The position numbers were made by a program, and so were the translations under genes. Positions 6,634 through 13,450 of a stretch of DNA of 13,450 nucleotides are shown here, piece after piece (within the stretch, counting starts at the first letter, position 1; each line of letters starts with the position of its first letter). The notes under the pieces were generated by a model, which searched no databases, was not told the origin of the DNA, and saw only the letters and a list, made by a program, of their open reading frames with translations. This DNA is from Thermoplasmatales archaeon UBA447 (GTDB lineage: Archaea; Thermoplasmatota; Thermoplasmata; Thermoplasmatales; Thermoplasmataceae): contig DARE01000019.1 of assembly GCA_002503205.1 (NCBI GenBank), forward strand, positions 1-13,450. Reading direction: 5' to 3'.

Positions 6634-7374
6634 ATGCTTACGGAACCTGAGATCCTGGATCATTCATGTATCCGTGCCATGAATATTACAAAGACATTTG
6701 GCCAGACTAAAGCAATCAACGGCCTTACTGTGGATATCAGCTGCGGAAGCAGAGTGGCTCTTCTGGGTCCAAATGGGGCAGGTAAATCAACAGTCCTTAA
6801 ACTACTTGTGGGGCTCATGAAACCGGATTTTGGTGAAATCACTATTGGTGGTTACCCTGCGGATTCCTCAATGGAGGCAAAAAAGCTTCTTGGATATCTT
6901 CCAGAGGACGCAACTCCCTACATATCGCTGACTGTCAAGGAGAATCTTCAGTACGTGGGCGCTATAAGAGGGGTGCGGGATCTGGATTCAAGGATAGAAT
7001 ACCTTGTTTCTGAATTAGGTCTTCAGGACTTCCTGAGCACAAAAATACTTAAGGTTTCAAGGGGAACAAGGCAGAAGGTATCTGTGGCAATGTCCATAAT
7101 ACACAGTCCAAAAATAGTACTTATGGATGAGCCCCTGAATTACCTGGATATCCCATCCCAGGAGAATGTGATTCAGATGCTTTCACAGATGAATTCTACT
7201 TTTCTCATTTCCACTCACATTATGAGTATTGCCGAACGCCTGACAGATGATGTTATAATCATTGCAAGGGGGCAGGAGATATGGAAAGGAAAGAGGAATG
7301 AGCTCAGAAGCCTTGGGCATTCTGACGAGCCAGTTGAGGCAATTGTATCGCGGATGATGAAGAATGTCAGGTAA
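6634..7374 (+). CDS. ABC-2 type exporter ATP-binding subunit
   Basis: A 246-residue ABC ATPase that would power the permease encoded immediately after it. Visible motifs are Walker A GPNGAGKST (45-53), a Q-loop position occupied by Glu in GYLPED (87-92), a degenerate signature VSRGTRQK (141-148), Walker B IVLMDEP (161-167), the D-loop around NYLD (169-172), and the H-loop His195 in STH. Glu at the Q-loop and a loosened signature are common in the DrrA/CcmA/NatA-like ABC-2 group, so this does not argue for an inactive protein. The substrate is unknown. The 3' end overlaps the permease start by 11 bases, which indicates translational coupling. The promoter is the right arm of a compact bidirectional region. 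Confidence 0.92.
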   Translation: MLTEPEILDHSCIRAMNITKTFGQTKAINGLTVDISCGSRVALLGPNGAGKSTVLKLLVGLMKPDFGEITIGGYPADSSMEAKKLLGYLPEDATPYISLTVKENLQYVGAIRGVRDLDSRIEYLVSELGLQDFLSTKILKVSRGTRQKVSVAMSIIHSPKIVLMDEPLNYLDIPSQENVIQMLSQMNSTFLISTHIMSIAERLTDDVIIIARGQEIWKGKRNELRSLGHSDEPVEAIVSRMMKNVR

Positions 7375-8812
7375 GGTGCTGGCTCTCCTTCTGAGGTCCA
7401 GATTCTCCAGGGGATATCTTGGATTTCTTGTTTTTATAGCTTTCCTGGACGTTTCGTCATTTATCTTCATTTCAGATACAGGCCTCAAATCCTCTGGACT
7501 AACATATTCAGTCATCTACCTTTCCGTATTCCTGATCCTTCTCATACTTATCACAGTTGTAACAGGCTCTGGCTCCCCTTTTTCTAAATCAGATCAGGAT
7601 TTTCTCCTGCAGTTGCCAATTCCCAAGAAAACTCTGATATATTCAATATTCCTGGTTCAGTTTCTTTCCTTCGGCGCAATATTCTTCATTCTCTCTCTGG
7701 GTGCTGTGTATGCCTATCTTGGAAATCCAGCCAGGATGATAGAAATAGGGCTGGACGGGTTTCTGCTGGGGTTTCTTGTAACGCCCCTTGCAATATCCAC
7801 ATATAACCGGGTTCCATCCATCAGGATTGTAGTTGGTGTTGGCGTCTCTGCCCTTATAATTGTGGGGTCGCTTGGCTTTCCATACTCCCCAATCTCCATG
7901 TATCATGGCTATCCAGTCCAGGGGAATGTGGTGCTTGCTGCACTCCTGTTAGTATCTATATACTTTTCAATAGTTGAACTCAGCAGGGGCATAGAACCAA
8001 AGCAGAGAAGGCAGTTGAGTTCCACCTACAGTTATTCCATAAATTATGAAAGAGCAAGCCCATACAGGGCAGTCATGATAAATCACTTCAGTGTCGTCAC
8101 TCTGGCCGGCCAGGGCAACGGAATGAGCAGAAGTGGAAGGCAGACATTCTCCGGAAGGCTCAGGCTTCCTGTAGCCGTAATGGTGATGGGAATTCTGGCT
8201 GCAGTATTCAGCCTTGTCTATATTCTGAGCGGCGGGCCTGATAAAAGCGGCTTTACATCCTCAAGCGGCACCTTTTTCGGCGGTTTCGGAATTATAATAT
8301 TGTTTTATCTGAACTTTTTCCCAACCACATTCTTCATGGGGGGTGTGATACCATTTGAGAGGTTCTGGATTACAGCAACAGCATTTCAGCAGAGGGCCTA
8401 TTACCTTATAACTGTAGGTTCCAAGATGCTTCAGACTGTAGTTCTGGAAGCCCCTTTCGTTGCAGCAATAATTATCATGGATTTAATCGGATATCACATT
8501 ACATATGCTTTCTTCATAATTCTTCTTGTTATAACACCGCTTTACGTCTCAAATTTCATTATATTCTCCAGTTTTGCAAGGCCGGTGCAGGTGACAGAGA
8601 ATGGTGCCTCTCAGGGAAGAAGTTCTGCAAGAAATTTCATCGCGGCTGTCCCAACTTTTGTATTCGCATTCTCCTATTTCCTCATAATATTCATCCCCAT
8701 AGCCTCTCTGGTTCCAGTAATTATTTTTAGCTCTTTCCTTGCTTATTCCGCATTTAAGCAGGATTTCTGGGATAAAAGGGTAATGAAACTTGTGGAAAGA
8801 GGTTATGTATAA
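7364..8812 (+). CDS. ABC-2 type exporter permease
   Basis: A 482-residue polytopic membrane protein with about ten to twelve hydrophobic spans. A short basic N-terminus precedes the first span (~17-37). A conserved-looking cytoplasmic stretch, FSKSDQDFLLQLPIPKK (73-89), resembles the S-D-x-D-F-L-x-x-L-P-I segment seen in bacterial and archaeal ABC-2-like permeases. A second family-like stretch is ERFWITATAFQQRAYYL (332-348). A polar central loop (~207-265) separates the two membrane halves. The ATG overlaps the last 11 bases of the ATPase gene, so the two are co-translated and form one exporter in the cytoplasmic membrane. The cargo (lipid, peptide or drug-like molecule) cannot be inferred. 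The gene ends eight bases from the convergent regulator gene. Confidence 0.85.
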   Translation: MSGKVLALLLRSRFSRGYLGFLVFIAFLDVSSFIFISDTGLKSSGLTYSVIYLSVFLILLILITVVTGSGSPFSKSDQDFLLQLPIPKKTLIYSIFLVQFLSFGAIFFILSLGAVYAYLGNPARMIEIGLDGFLLGFLVTPLAISTYNRVPSIRIVVGVGVSALIIVGSLGFPYSPISMYHGYPVQGNVVLAALLLVSIYFSIVELSRGIEPKQRRQLSSTYSYSINYERASPYRAVMINHFSVVTLAGQGNGMSRSGRQTFSGRLRLPVAVMVMGILAAVFSLVYILSGGPDKSGFTSSSGTFFGGFGIIILFYLNFFPTTFFMGGVIPFERFWITATAFQQRAYYLITVGSKMLQTVVLEAPFVAAIIIMDLIGYHITYAFFIILLVITPLYVSNFIIFSSFARPVQVTENGASQGRSSARNFIAAVPTFVFAFSYFLIIFIPIASLVPVIIFSSFLAYSAFKQDFWDKRVMKLVERGYV

Positions 8813-8820
8813 AAAATGGC

Positions 8821-9477
8821 TCAATAAATCTTGTTTAGCACGTTGTTTTTGAGATATGTGATTACCTTGAACATGTGGGACCTGACTCTTGCCCTTGCAA
8901 GTTCAGAATCACCTCTTTCTATTGCACTGAGGATTGCCTCATGCTCTTCGACCTCCTCCATCCTCCTGTCAAAACTGGTAAATAATGTTGTGCGGATGAT
9001 TTTAAGTTTCAGCCTTATGGCACTTGTATACTCAGCAAGGTATCTGTTTCCGCTTGCCCTGGCAATCAGGGCATGAAATTTTCCATTAAGATCTGCCAGT
9101 TTTATGGGCTCCGGGTCTTTTTCGGAAACAGCCTGCTTTATGAGATGGAGAGCTTCCCTCAGTTCCTCAAGCTGGTTCTGGTCAACTCTCTCACAGGCAA
9201 GAGCAGCTGCCTCAGATTCAAGTATGGCCCTGAGTTCATAAAGATCCAGGATGTCCTTCTGATCCAGAAAGATAACGTTGTAATAGCGCCCGTTCCTTGA
9301 TATAATTCCTTCAGCCTCAAGCTCAACAAGAGCCTCCCTTACGGGAGTTTTGCTGATATTAAGCTGAGCAACTATGTTATCAGGGCTCAGGGATTGGCCT
9401 GATCTGTACTTGCCTGACAGTATTGCGTCAAAAATATGCTTATATGCGATTTCCGTGAGTGTTTTGTCTGATTCCAT
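8821..9477 (-). CDS. GntR family regulator, FadR/FCD subfamily
   Basis: A 218-residue transcription factor. Residues 1-70 form a winged helix-turn-helix (PF00392) with the usual SPDNIVAQLNISKTPVREAL stretch (31-50), where the recognition helix lies. Residues ~75-210 form an all-helical FCD ligand-binding domain (PF07729). The FCD metal site looks intact: D129, H135, H179 and H201 match the Asp plus three His pattern, so it probably binds a metal and a small carboxylate or similar ligand. The subfamily usually controls sugar-acid, amino-acid or organic-acid metabolism. FCD regulators are commoner in bacteria than in archaea, so an ancient transfer is possible. The likely target is itself or a neighbour; imperfect palindromes lie in its own upstream region. 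The start is an ATG without a Shine-Dalgarno sequence. Confidence 0.92.
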   Translation of the reverse strand: MESDKTLTEIAYKHIFDAILSGKYRSGQSLSPDNIVAQLNISKTPVREALVELEAEGIISRNGRYYNVIFLDQKDILDLYELRAILESEAAALACERVDQNQLEELREALHLIKQAVSEKDPEPIKLADLNGKFHALIARASGNRYLAEYTSAIRLKLKIIRTTLFTSFDRRMEEVEEHEAILSAIERGDSELARARVRSHMFKVITYLKNNVLNKIY

Positions 9478-9497
9478 CTGACACTAGATGGTTTAGT

Positions 9498-9516
9498 AAT
9501 TCCGGGTATTTTAAAT
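9498..9516 (-). promoter_or_regulatory. GntR-gene promoter with overlapping palindrome
   Basis: The minus strand carries an ATTTAAAATAC box (about 9506-9516) about 34 bases upstream of the ATG at 9477. Overlapping its downstream edge is the imperfect palindrome AATACCCGGAATT (9498-9510, five of six pairs match). The position would suit autorepression by the regulator; this is inference. Confidence 0.4.
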
Positions 9517-9532
9517 TCGTTATCTATAAGTA

Positions 9533-9557
9533 ATTGTGATTATCCATCTTTCACAAT
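9533..9557. repeat. Inverted repeat after the DUF2079 gene
   Basis: ATTGTGA (9533-9539) and TCACAAT (9551-9557) are perfect 7-base arms around an 11-base spacer. The repeat begins five bases past the DUF2079 stop codon and lies 56-80 bases upstream of the GntR start. It could be a hairpin at the 3' end of the DUF2079 transcript or an upstream regulator site. No oligo-T run follows, so a simple terminator is less likely. Confidence 0.45.
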
Positions 9558-9561
9558 AATA

Positions 9562-11352
9562 TCACATGGAAGAGTTCTGGACAATGATCAGGGATATCTT
9601 CCCAGTAATTGAAGGAGAGAAAGTACTTATCTCTGTGAATTCTTTGAAGCTGAAATAACTGATGAAAACTTTTCCACTTCTGTGAAATGTCAGGTTCAGA
9701 TGTTCAGAAATGCCATATGGGTTGGTAAAAACGGAAAGGCTAACATTCAGTGAATCTTCAGAAATACTGGAATTTGGGGCCATGGAAATGGAATAGTTTC
9801 CTGGTGCAAGTATGGTTCCATTAATCTTTTCACTGATTTGGGCAGCTTTTCCTGAGACCATTGAAATCCTGATGCCTGAAAAAGCAGAAACGGGATGGTT
9901 GCCCATCTCCATGTAGATTATTCCTCCAAACTGGTCAATTATACTGTACGTGGAGTTAAGGAGAAATCCGTTAGCCATGTACATCATGTTCCTGGAACTG
10001 TTCTTCCCAAGATAGAAATGAGTGAAATCAGCACTATATGTGTCAATAGCCACATATCTTGAAGGAGTGGAGTAATTATATTCGAAAGGAAGAGTCCAGT
10101 TGTAGTTCTGTACCATCTGTGGCATGTTATCCTGGATGAGCAATGAAGAGCCAGGGGGAACGTAATGGGGAGCACTGTTCAGGTACGAGAGATTTGGATT
10201 GTATGCCATGTATGATCTTGAGTTATAGTTCTCACCCAATCCAGCAACATAGGTGGCTATAACATTTCCTTCATGGCTCTCTGTGAACAGATTTCCAACA
10301 GGCGATAGAAATGCTGCAAGGAACACATTAAATGCAATCAGTGCCACAGCAATCTTCTTGACATTCCTGTAGCTGATCCTGATCTTTTTTCCTTTCATTA
10401 GCCTGGAGACGCCAATTATAGCTGCTACGAATATTGACGCGGATGTCAGAGAAGGATACTGATAGAGCATTGTATTAACGTAAGGATAATAACTGTTTAC
10501 AAGGGCTAGAGCAATATATGGGATCATGGTAAGGAGGAACTCTATGCCTGCAAGCGAGAGGAAAAAAAGCGGGAGCATCAGGTAAAGAAAATAACCTATC
10601 TTGTATGGAATAGTTGCCTCCACAGGCGATCCGCTTGGGTTATATGTCAGAATCTGCCTGTTAAGATAAGACAGGAAATATGAAGGGCCATAATAGTAAA
10701 CTATGAGGAGAAAGATAGCCAGCGTAATAACAAGCACTGGCATGGAAAGCCTGTTCCTGTATGGATCTGTTCCATGCAAACTGAAGTCCCTGTTCATAAC
10801 ATAAATTGCAAAGAATGCAACAATCACCGGCGAAAGAAAATCTGTGATGCTGGCAAGTATCAGGAACAGCAGGGAATAGGATGTTTTTCCCCTTAAGTAG
10901 AAATATACTCCAAAGAGAAACAGAGTGGGGAAGAAACTCATAAAATGGAAGTCAAACCAGAAGACTCCGCCAAGAGGATAATATATTATCCATAGTATAG
11001 CGAATGCAAGCGATACTCCTCTCTTTCCAGTAAGTTCCCTTGATATGAGGTAAATGGGAAGCGACCCAAGTGAAATGATAAATGCCTGAATATACTGAAG
11101 TGCTACAGGAACCGGGTACAGGTAATAAATCAGGCCAAGCGGAATGTAGATAAGTTTGTTAATGACAAGATTGGAGGCATTGATTCCGACATGTGTGACA
11201 TTATACAGCGTCTGGGCTGCCAGACCCAGATCGAACACACTTGCCCCATAACTGGAGTATTTGAGATAATCTATGACAGAATAGATCAGAGTGTTGATTA
11301 TTATGATGGCAATGGTTAATATCAGATATCTGTCAGACTTTCCGCGTTCCAA
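9562..11352 (-). CDS. DUF2079 multi-membrane protein, GT-C-like, with glycosylated ectodomain
   Basis: A 596-residue membrane protein of the DUF2079 family (PF09852). After a first span (~10-28) comes the family's FDLG (40-43), a candidate acidic site in the first extracytoplasmic loop as in GT-C glycosyltransferases. QYIQAF (86-91) and WFDFHFMSFFPT (132-143) also match family features. Around ten more spans run to about residue 350. The remaining ~240 residues look extracytoplasmic and beta-rich and carry eleven N-x-S/T sequons (N387, N418, N426, N451, N466, N511, N519, N527, N536, N553, N593); two more are at N51 and N58. A role in transferring sugars from lipid carriers to surface glycans is an inference from the fold. 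The start is TTG at 11352, bounded by an in-frame stop 24 bases upstream, with an AT-rich box at the right distance. Confidence 0.85.
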   Translation of the reverse strand: MERGKSDRYLILTIAIIIINTLIYSVIDYLKYSSYGASVFDLGLAAQTLYNVTHVGINASNLVINKLIYIPLGLIYYLYPVPVALQYIQAFIISLGSLPIYLISRELTGKRGVSLAFAILWIIYYPLGGVFWFDFHFMSFFPTLFLFGVYFYLRGKTSYSLLFLILASITDFLSPVIVAFFAIYVMNRDFSLHGTDPYRNRLSMPVLVITLAIFLLIVYYYGPSYFLSYLNRQILTYNPSGSPVEATIPYKIGYFLYLMLPLFFLSLAGIEFLLTMIPYIALALVNSYYPYVNTMLYQYPSLTSASIFVAAIIGVSRLMKGKKIRISYRNVKKIAVALIAFNVFLAAFLSPVGNLFTESHEGNVIATYVAGLGENYNSRSYMAYNPNLSYLNSAPHYVPPGSSLLIQDNMPQMVQNYNWTLPFEYNYSTPSRYVAIDTYSADFTHFYLGKNSSRNMMYMANGFLLNSTYSIIDQFGGIIYMEMGNHPVSAFSGIRISMVSGKAAQISEKINGTILAPGNYSISMAPNSSISEDSLNVSLSVFTNPYGISEHLNLTFHRSGKVFISYFSFKEFTEISTFSPSITGKISLIIVQNSSM

Positions 11353-11360
11353 TACTACCG

Positions 11361-11380
11361 GATAATAAAATAACTATAAC
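11361..11380 (-). promoter_or_regulatory. AT-rich promoter region of the DUF2079 gene
   Basis: The minus strand reads GTTATAGTTATTTTATTATC, with TTATAGTT centred about 24 bases before the TTG at 11352. This supports that rare start and a leaderless transcript. Confidence 0.4.
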
Positions 11381-11413
11381 ACTTTTTCACTGTCATACAA
11401 ATTTTTCAATGGA

Positions 11414-12061
11414 TCAGTAATTTGAAAGATCATTCCATACTTCTTTCACTTTCCTCTCTATATCCTTGAAGCAGTCAGAGGAAAAAGGGTTAAAGCGGAT
11501 TGCATCTCTCGCCAGAACTATGTCATGTGAATATGCAGGAAGCGCCATCTCTTTCATGGGTTCAGAAAGCAATGATTTCTCCCCCTCCATTAACAGGCGC
11601 CCGGTGATTAACGAAAGTACCATTGGCCTTAAAATCAGTTCTGCTGCAAGGAGATCTATGTCAGCACTATCAACTTCCGTTAATATGATTTTACCGAAAA
11701 TTTTCATTATCAGGAATTCGCTATCAGTTCCTGTTTTCTCGGTAAGGAATTCTGCATCACCGTTATTGAGGATTCTGAAAATTCCGTTCACAACATGAAG
11801 GCCCCCGGTCAAAGTATCTCTTCGCCCAACCGGTGCACAGCATATCACCCTGACAGACAGTGGATCAGCAGATTCAAGAACCTTAAGGTACAGATCAGGA
11901 AATGAGTTTATTATGATGGTTCCTGAAAAATCATTCATTATTGCAATTAGTTCCTGTTCAGAAGTCAGGATCTTAAGGTTGTGATTTCTTTTTTTCAGAT
12001 AATCGTAAATATCATTGGAGAAGAAGCCCGGATTATGGATAAGAATGATGTTTTCATTCAT
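11414..12061 (-). CDS. Unrecognised protein, possibly TyrA-like remnant fold
   Basis: A 215-residue soluble protein that I do not firmly recognise. The N-terminal third alternates strands and helices (NIILIHNPG..., then TIIINSFPD) as in Rossmann-like domains, but no G-x-G-x-x-G is present. The C-terminal half is helical. The stretch from VRVICCAPVG to LLAAELILRPMVLSL, and PAYSHDIVLARDAIRFNP near the end, are faintly reminiscent of prephenate dehydrogenase. The His residues essential in that enzyme are missing (CAPVG for HPMFG, DSADID for the EEHD region). If related, it would be catalytically inactive or repurposed; confidence in that link is low. The start is either the GTG at 12070, overlapping the upstream stop by four bases, or the ATG at 12061. 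I prefer the ATG because GTGATC, complementary to the 16S rRNA 3' end, lies just before it. It is translated with the 60-residue gene upstream. Confidence 0.7.
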   Translation of the reverse strand: MNENIILIHNPGFFSNDIYDYLKKRNHNLKILTSEQELIAIMNDFSGTIIINSFPDLYLKVLESADPLSVRVICCAPVGRRDTLTGGLHVVNGIFRILNNGDAEFLTEKTGTDSEFLIMKIFGKIILTEVDSADIDLLAAELILRPMVLSLITGRLLMEGEKSLLSEPMKEMALPAYSHDIVLARDAIRFNPFSSDCFKDIERKVKEVWNDLSNY

Positions 12062-12064
12062 CTG

Positions 12065-12070
12065 GATCAC
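12065..12070 (-). promoter_or_regulatory. Shine-Dalgarno-like GTGATC deciding a start
   Basis: Minus-strand GTGATC matches part of the consensus AGGAGGTGATC and stands three bases before the ATG at 12061. Its GTG could itself be a start (12070) overlapping the upstream stop codon, so one six-base element may serve either role. Confidence 0.4.
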
Positions 12071-12249
12071 ATAATTCTTATGGTCTTTACTGTGGTGGAA
12101 TATCTTTCTGCTATTATGTCCTCCAGCATCTTTCCGGTTTCCTGGGATTCCAGGCAGATTTCAACCGCCCCTTTATGGTCTATGGTAAATTTTGTACCGT
12201 CCTTTCTGTATATAACCAGCTCTCCTAGACTTTCACAGTCGAATCCCAT
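12067..12249 (-). CDS. Small hypothetical protein, coupled to downstream gene
   Basis: A 60-residue protein with no recognised family. The first half looks like short beta strands (ELVIYRKDGTKFTI, then GAVEICLES); the second half is a helix and strand with several charged residues (ETGKMLEDIIAERY). There is no membrane span or metal motif. It is supported as a gene by an ATG at 12249 with an AATTTATC box about 26 bases upstream, and by its stop codon touching the start of the next gene, the arrangement of a two-gene operon. An 11-base palindrome TGATTcAATCA lies between box and start (12259-12269). It could be a small partner of the downstream protein. Confidence 0.6.
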   Translation of the reverse strand: MGFDCESLGELVIYRKDGTKFTIDHKGAVEICLESQETGKMLEDIIAERYSTTVKTIRIM

Positions 12250-12271
12250 GATCCATGATGATTCAATCAGA

Positions 12272-12281
12272 TAGATAAATT
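12272..12281 (-). promoter_or_regulatory. TATA box of the coupled small-gene operon
   Basis: Minus-strand AATTTATCTA centred about 27 bases before the ATG at 12249, again a leaderless layout. Confidence 0.45.
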
Positions 12282-12310
12282 GCTTTTTCAGGTAACAATT
12301 TAACTAATAG

Positions 12311-12335
12311 AAAAAAATTACAAATTGAAAAAAAA
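12311..12335 (-). terminator. Double T-tract terminator after oppF
   Basis: On the minus strand T8 (12335-12328) begins directly after the oppF stop codon and T7 (12317-12311) follows ten bases later. Two oligo-T runs in succession are a typical strong archaeal terminator and would separate the peptide-importer operon from the genes to the left. Confidence 0.65.
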
Positions 12336-13450
12336 TTACCGGCCCATCTGGGTTTTAAGGGATTTCATGTTAACTCCCGGTTTTATCTCATTTTCTGTTG
12401 TGAATGCTATTATATCCTCTGCGTAATGGCATTTCACCTTATGGCCAGGATTTATCTCTCTCTCCGGTGGGTCTTCCTCTTCACACCTTGAAGTAGCAAA
12501 GGGGCATCTGGTTGAAAAACGGCATGAATTACCAAATACCGGCCTGGGATTGCTGAAAATCTTATCACCGAGCTGTTCAAGTGTTCCGCCTTTAATCCCC
12601 ATGCTTGCCACAATCAGCGCAACAGTATAGGGATGGGCAGGATGCAGCATTATAGTCTCTGTGACTCCGGACTCAACGATCTGGCCCTTGTACATGACCA
12701 TTATACTGTCGCTTATGTATCGTGCTGACGCAATATCGTGGGTTATATAGAACAGGGAAAGGTGAAGTTCCTGCCTCAACTTCTTCATAAGGTTTAAAAC
12801 TCCTGCCCTGAGTGAAACGTCCAGCATGGAAATTGGCTCGTCCGCAACAAGTATTTCGGGGTCCCTGACCAGTGCCCTGGCGATGGAAACCCTCTGTCGC
12901 TGCCCTCCGCTCAGTTGATGCGGGTATTTGTATATGTAGTCTTCAACCGGAGTCAGCTCAGCCAGCCTCATTGCTTCTCTCACCTTACGGTCTTTCTCAG
13001 CAGGTGACAGTTTGTCCTTCATAACATCGAGGGGCTCAGAAACGATCCGTCCTATTGAAAATCTTGGGTTAAGGCTCTGGAAAGGGTCCTGAAATATGGT
13101 TTGAACATGGTCCCTGAAATCAAAATGTGACTTCTCATCATTGAAATCTACCTCCGCACCATTTATTATAACAGATCCAGAGGTTGGTGTTTCCAGTATA
13201 CCTATGATCCTGCTAATGGTTGTTTTTCCACTTCCCGTTTCACCTACTAGTCCCAGGGATTCTCCCTTTCTGATGTTGAATGAAACATTGTCAACAGCTC
13301 TGACCTCATCCTCTGCACTTCTCCGTTTTTCCTTCATCCCGGATCCTTTCAGGAAAATTTTCTGAAGGGATTTCACTTCCAGAACTATGTCTGAATTTAT
13401 TATTGGTTTGAGAAGTTTGCCTCTAGAGACCTTCTGGCCTTCATGGGACT
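12336..13450 (-). CDS. oppF: Oligopeptide ABC importer ATPase OppF (5' end outside window)
   Basis: ATP-binding subunit of a peptide/nickel-type ABC importer. Numbered from the in-frame GTG at 13376, it shows Walker A GETGSGKTT (45-53), Q96 in IFQDPFQSLNPR, signature LSGGQRQRV (155-163), Walker B ILVADEP (175-181), H213 in YITHD, and a C-terminal oligopeptide/dipeptide domain (PF08352) with four cysteines (C285, C291, C298, C316), the pattern proposed to hold an iron-sulfur cluster in this family. IFQDP-x-x-SLNPR and the position as last gene before a terminator favour OppF over OppD. The frame is open upstream to the window edge and includes IVLEV directly before the GTG, which completes the first strand of the ABC domain. 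The true start is therefore probably beyond 13450, so I call this partial. Its permease and binding-protein genes would lie to the right. Confidence 0.92.
   Translation of the reverse strand, partial: SHEGQKVSRGKLLKPIINSDIVLEVKSLQKIFLKGSGMKEKRRSAEDEVRAVDNVSFNIRKGESLGLVGETGSGKTTISRIIGILETPTSGSVIINGAEVDFNDEKSHFDFRDHVQTIFQDPFQSLNPRFSIGRIVSEPLDVMKDKLSPAEKDRKVREAMRLAELTPVEDYIYKYPHQLSGGQRQRVSIARALVRDPEILVADEPISMLDVSLRAGVLNLMKKLRQELHLSLFYITHDIASARYISDSIMVMYKGQIVESGVTETIMLHPAHPYTVALIVASMGIKGGTLEQLGDKIFSNPRPVFGNSCRFSTRCPFATSRCEEEDPPEREINPGHKVKCHYAEDIIAFTTENEIKPGVNMKSLKTQMGR

Noticed and set aside
6634..7374. Inactive ABC ATPase because of Glu at the Q-loop and a loose signature
   Set aside because: Both features are common in ABC-2 type ATPases, and Walker A, Walker B and H-loop are intact.
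1..13450. CRISPR array, rRNA, tRNA, intact insertion sequence
   Set aside because: No regularly spaced repeats, no rRNA-like sequence, no complete cloverleaf and no intact transposase gene were seen on either strand.
13400..13450. End of an upstream OppD gene overlapping oppF
   Set aside because: A second minus-strand frame (13450 to a TAA at 13402-13400) is open, but its 16 residues do not resemble an OppD C-terminus. The oppF frame is open over the same bases, so this cannot be supported.

Overview
The window looks like chromosomal DNA of an acidophilic archaeon of the Thermoplasmatales group. The strongest evidence is a full-length tricorn protease (3301-6369) whose blade, PDZ and catalytic segments follow the Thermoplasma acidophilum enzyme closely from memory. 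Supporting signs are AT-rich TATA boxes about 25 bases upstream of many starts (leaderless transcripts), frequent GTG/TTG starts, AGG/AGA arginine and ATA isoleucine codons, and a sequon-rich surface protein. I cannot name a species.

Layout. Left part: a minus-strand conserved protein with a histidine/glutamate motif (81-698), a minus-strand RibD-C/dihydrofolate-reductase-like oxidoreductase (837-1406), a plus-strand PaiB-like FMN-binding protein (1678-2289) and a convergent GPR1/FUN34/YaaH acetate-family transporter (2311-2913). A 387-base AT-rich gap follows. It holds the transporter promoter, an orphan TATA box, palindromes, a possible transposase relic and the tricorn promoter. Centre: tricorn, ending 3 bases from a convergent small zinc-ribbon gene (6373-6558). 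That gene shares a compact back-to-back promoter with a two-gene ABC-2 type export operon (6634-7374 and 7364-8812). Right part, all on the minus strand: a GntR/FadR-type regulator (8821-9477), a DUF2079 multi-membrane GT-C-like protein with a heavily sequon-marked ectodomain (9562-11352), a coupled pair of unrecognised proteins (11414-12061 and 12067-12249), and the ATPase OppF of a peptide importer (12336 to beyond the right edge).

Function. The clearest theme is peptide use. Tricorn trims peptides made by the proteasome, and the Opp-type ATPase points to import of external peptides. The remaining genes look like ordinary housekeeping, transport and regulation. I found no CRISPR array, no tRNA or rRNA and no intact mobile element. 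I saw no convincing new multi-gene system. The items most worth checking are the apparent loss of the Arg-Arg anchoring loop in this tricorn, the metalloprotein-like gene at the left, the structured gap upstream of tricorn, and the coupled unknown pair at 11414-12249.
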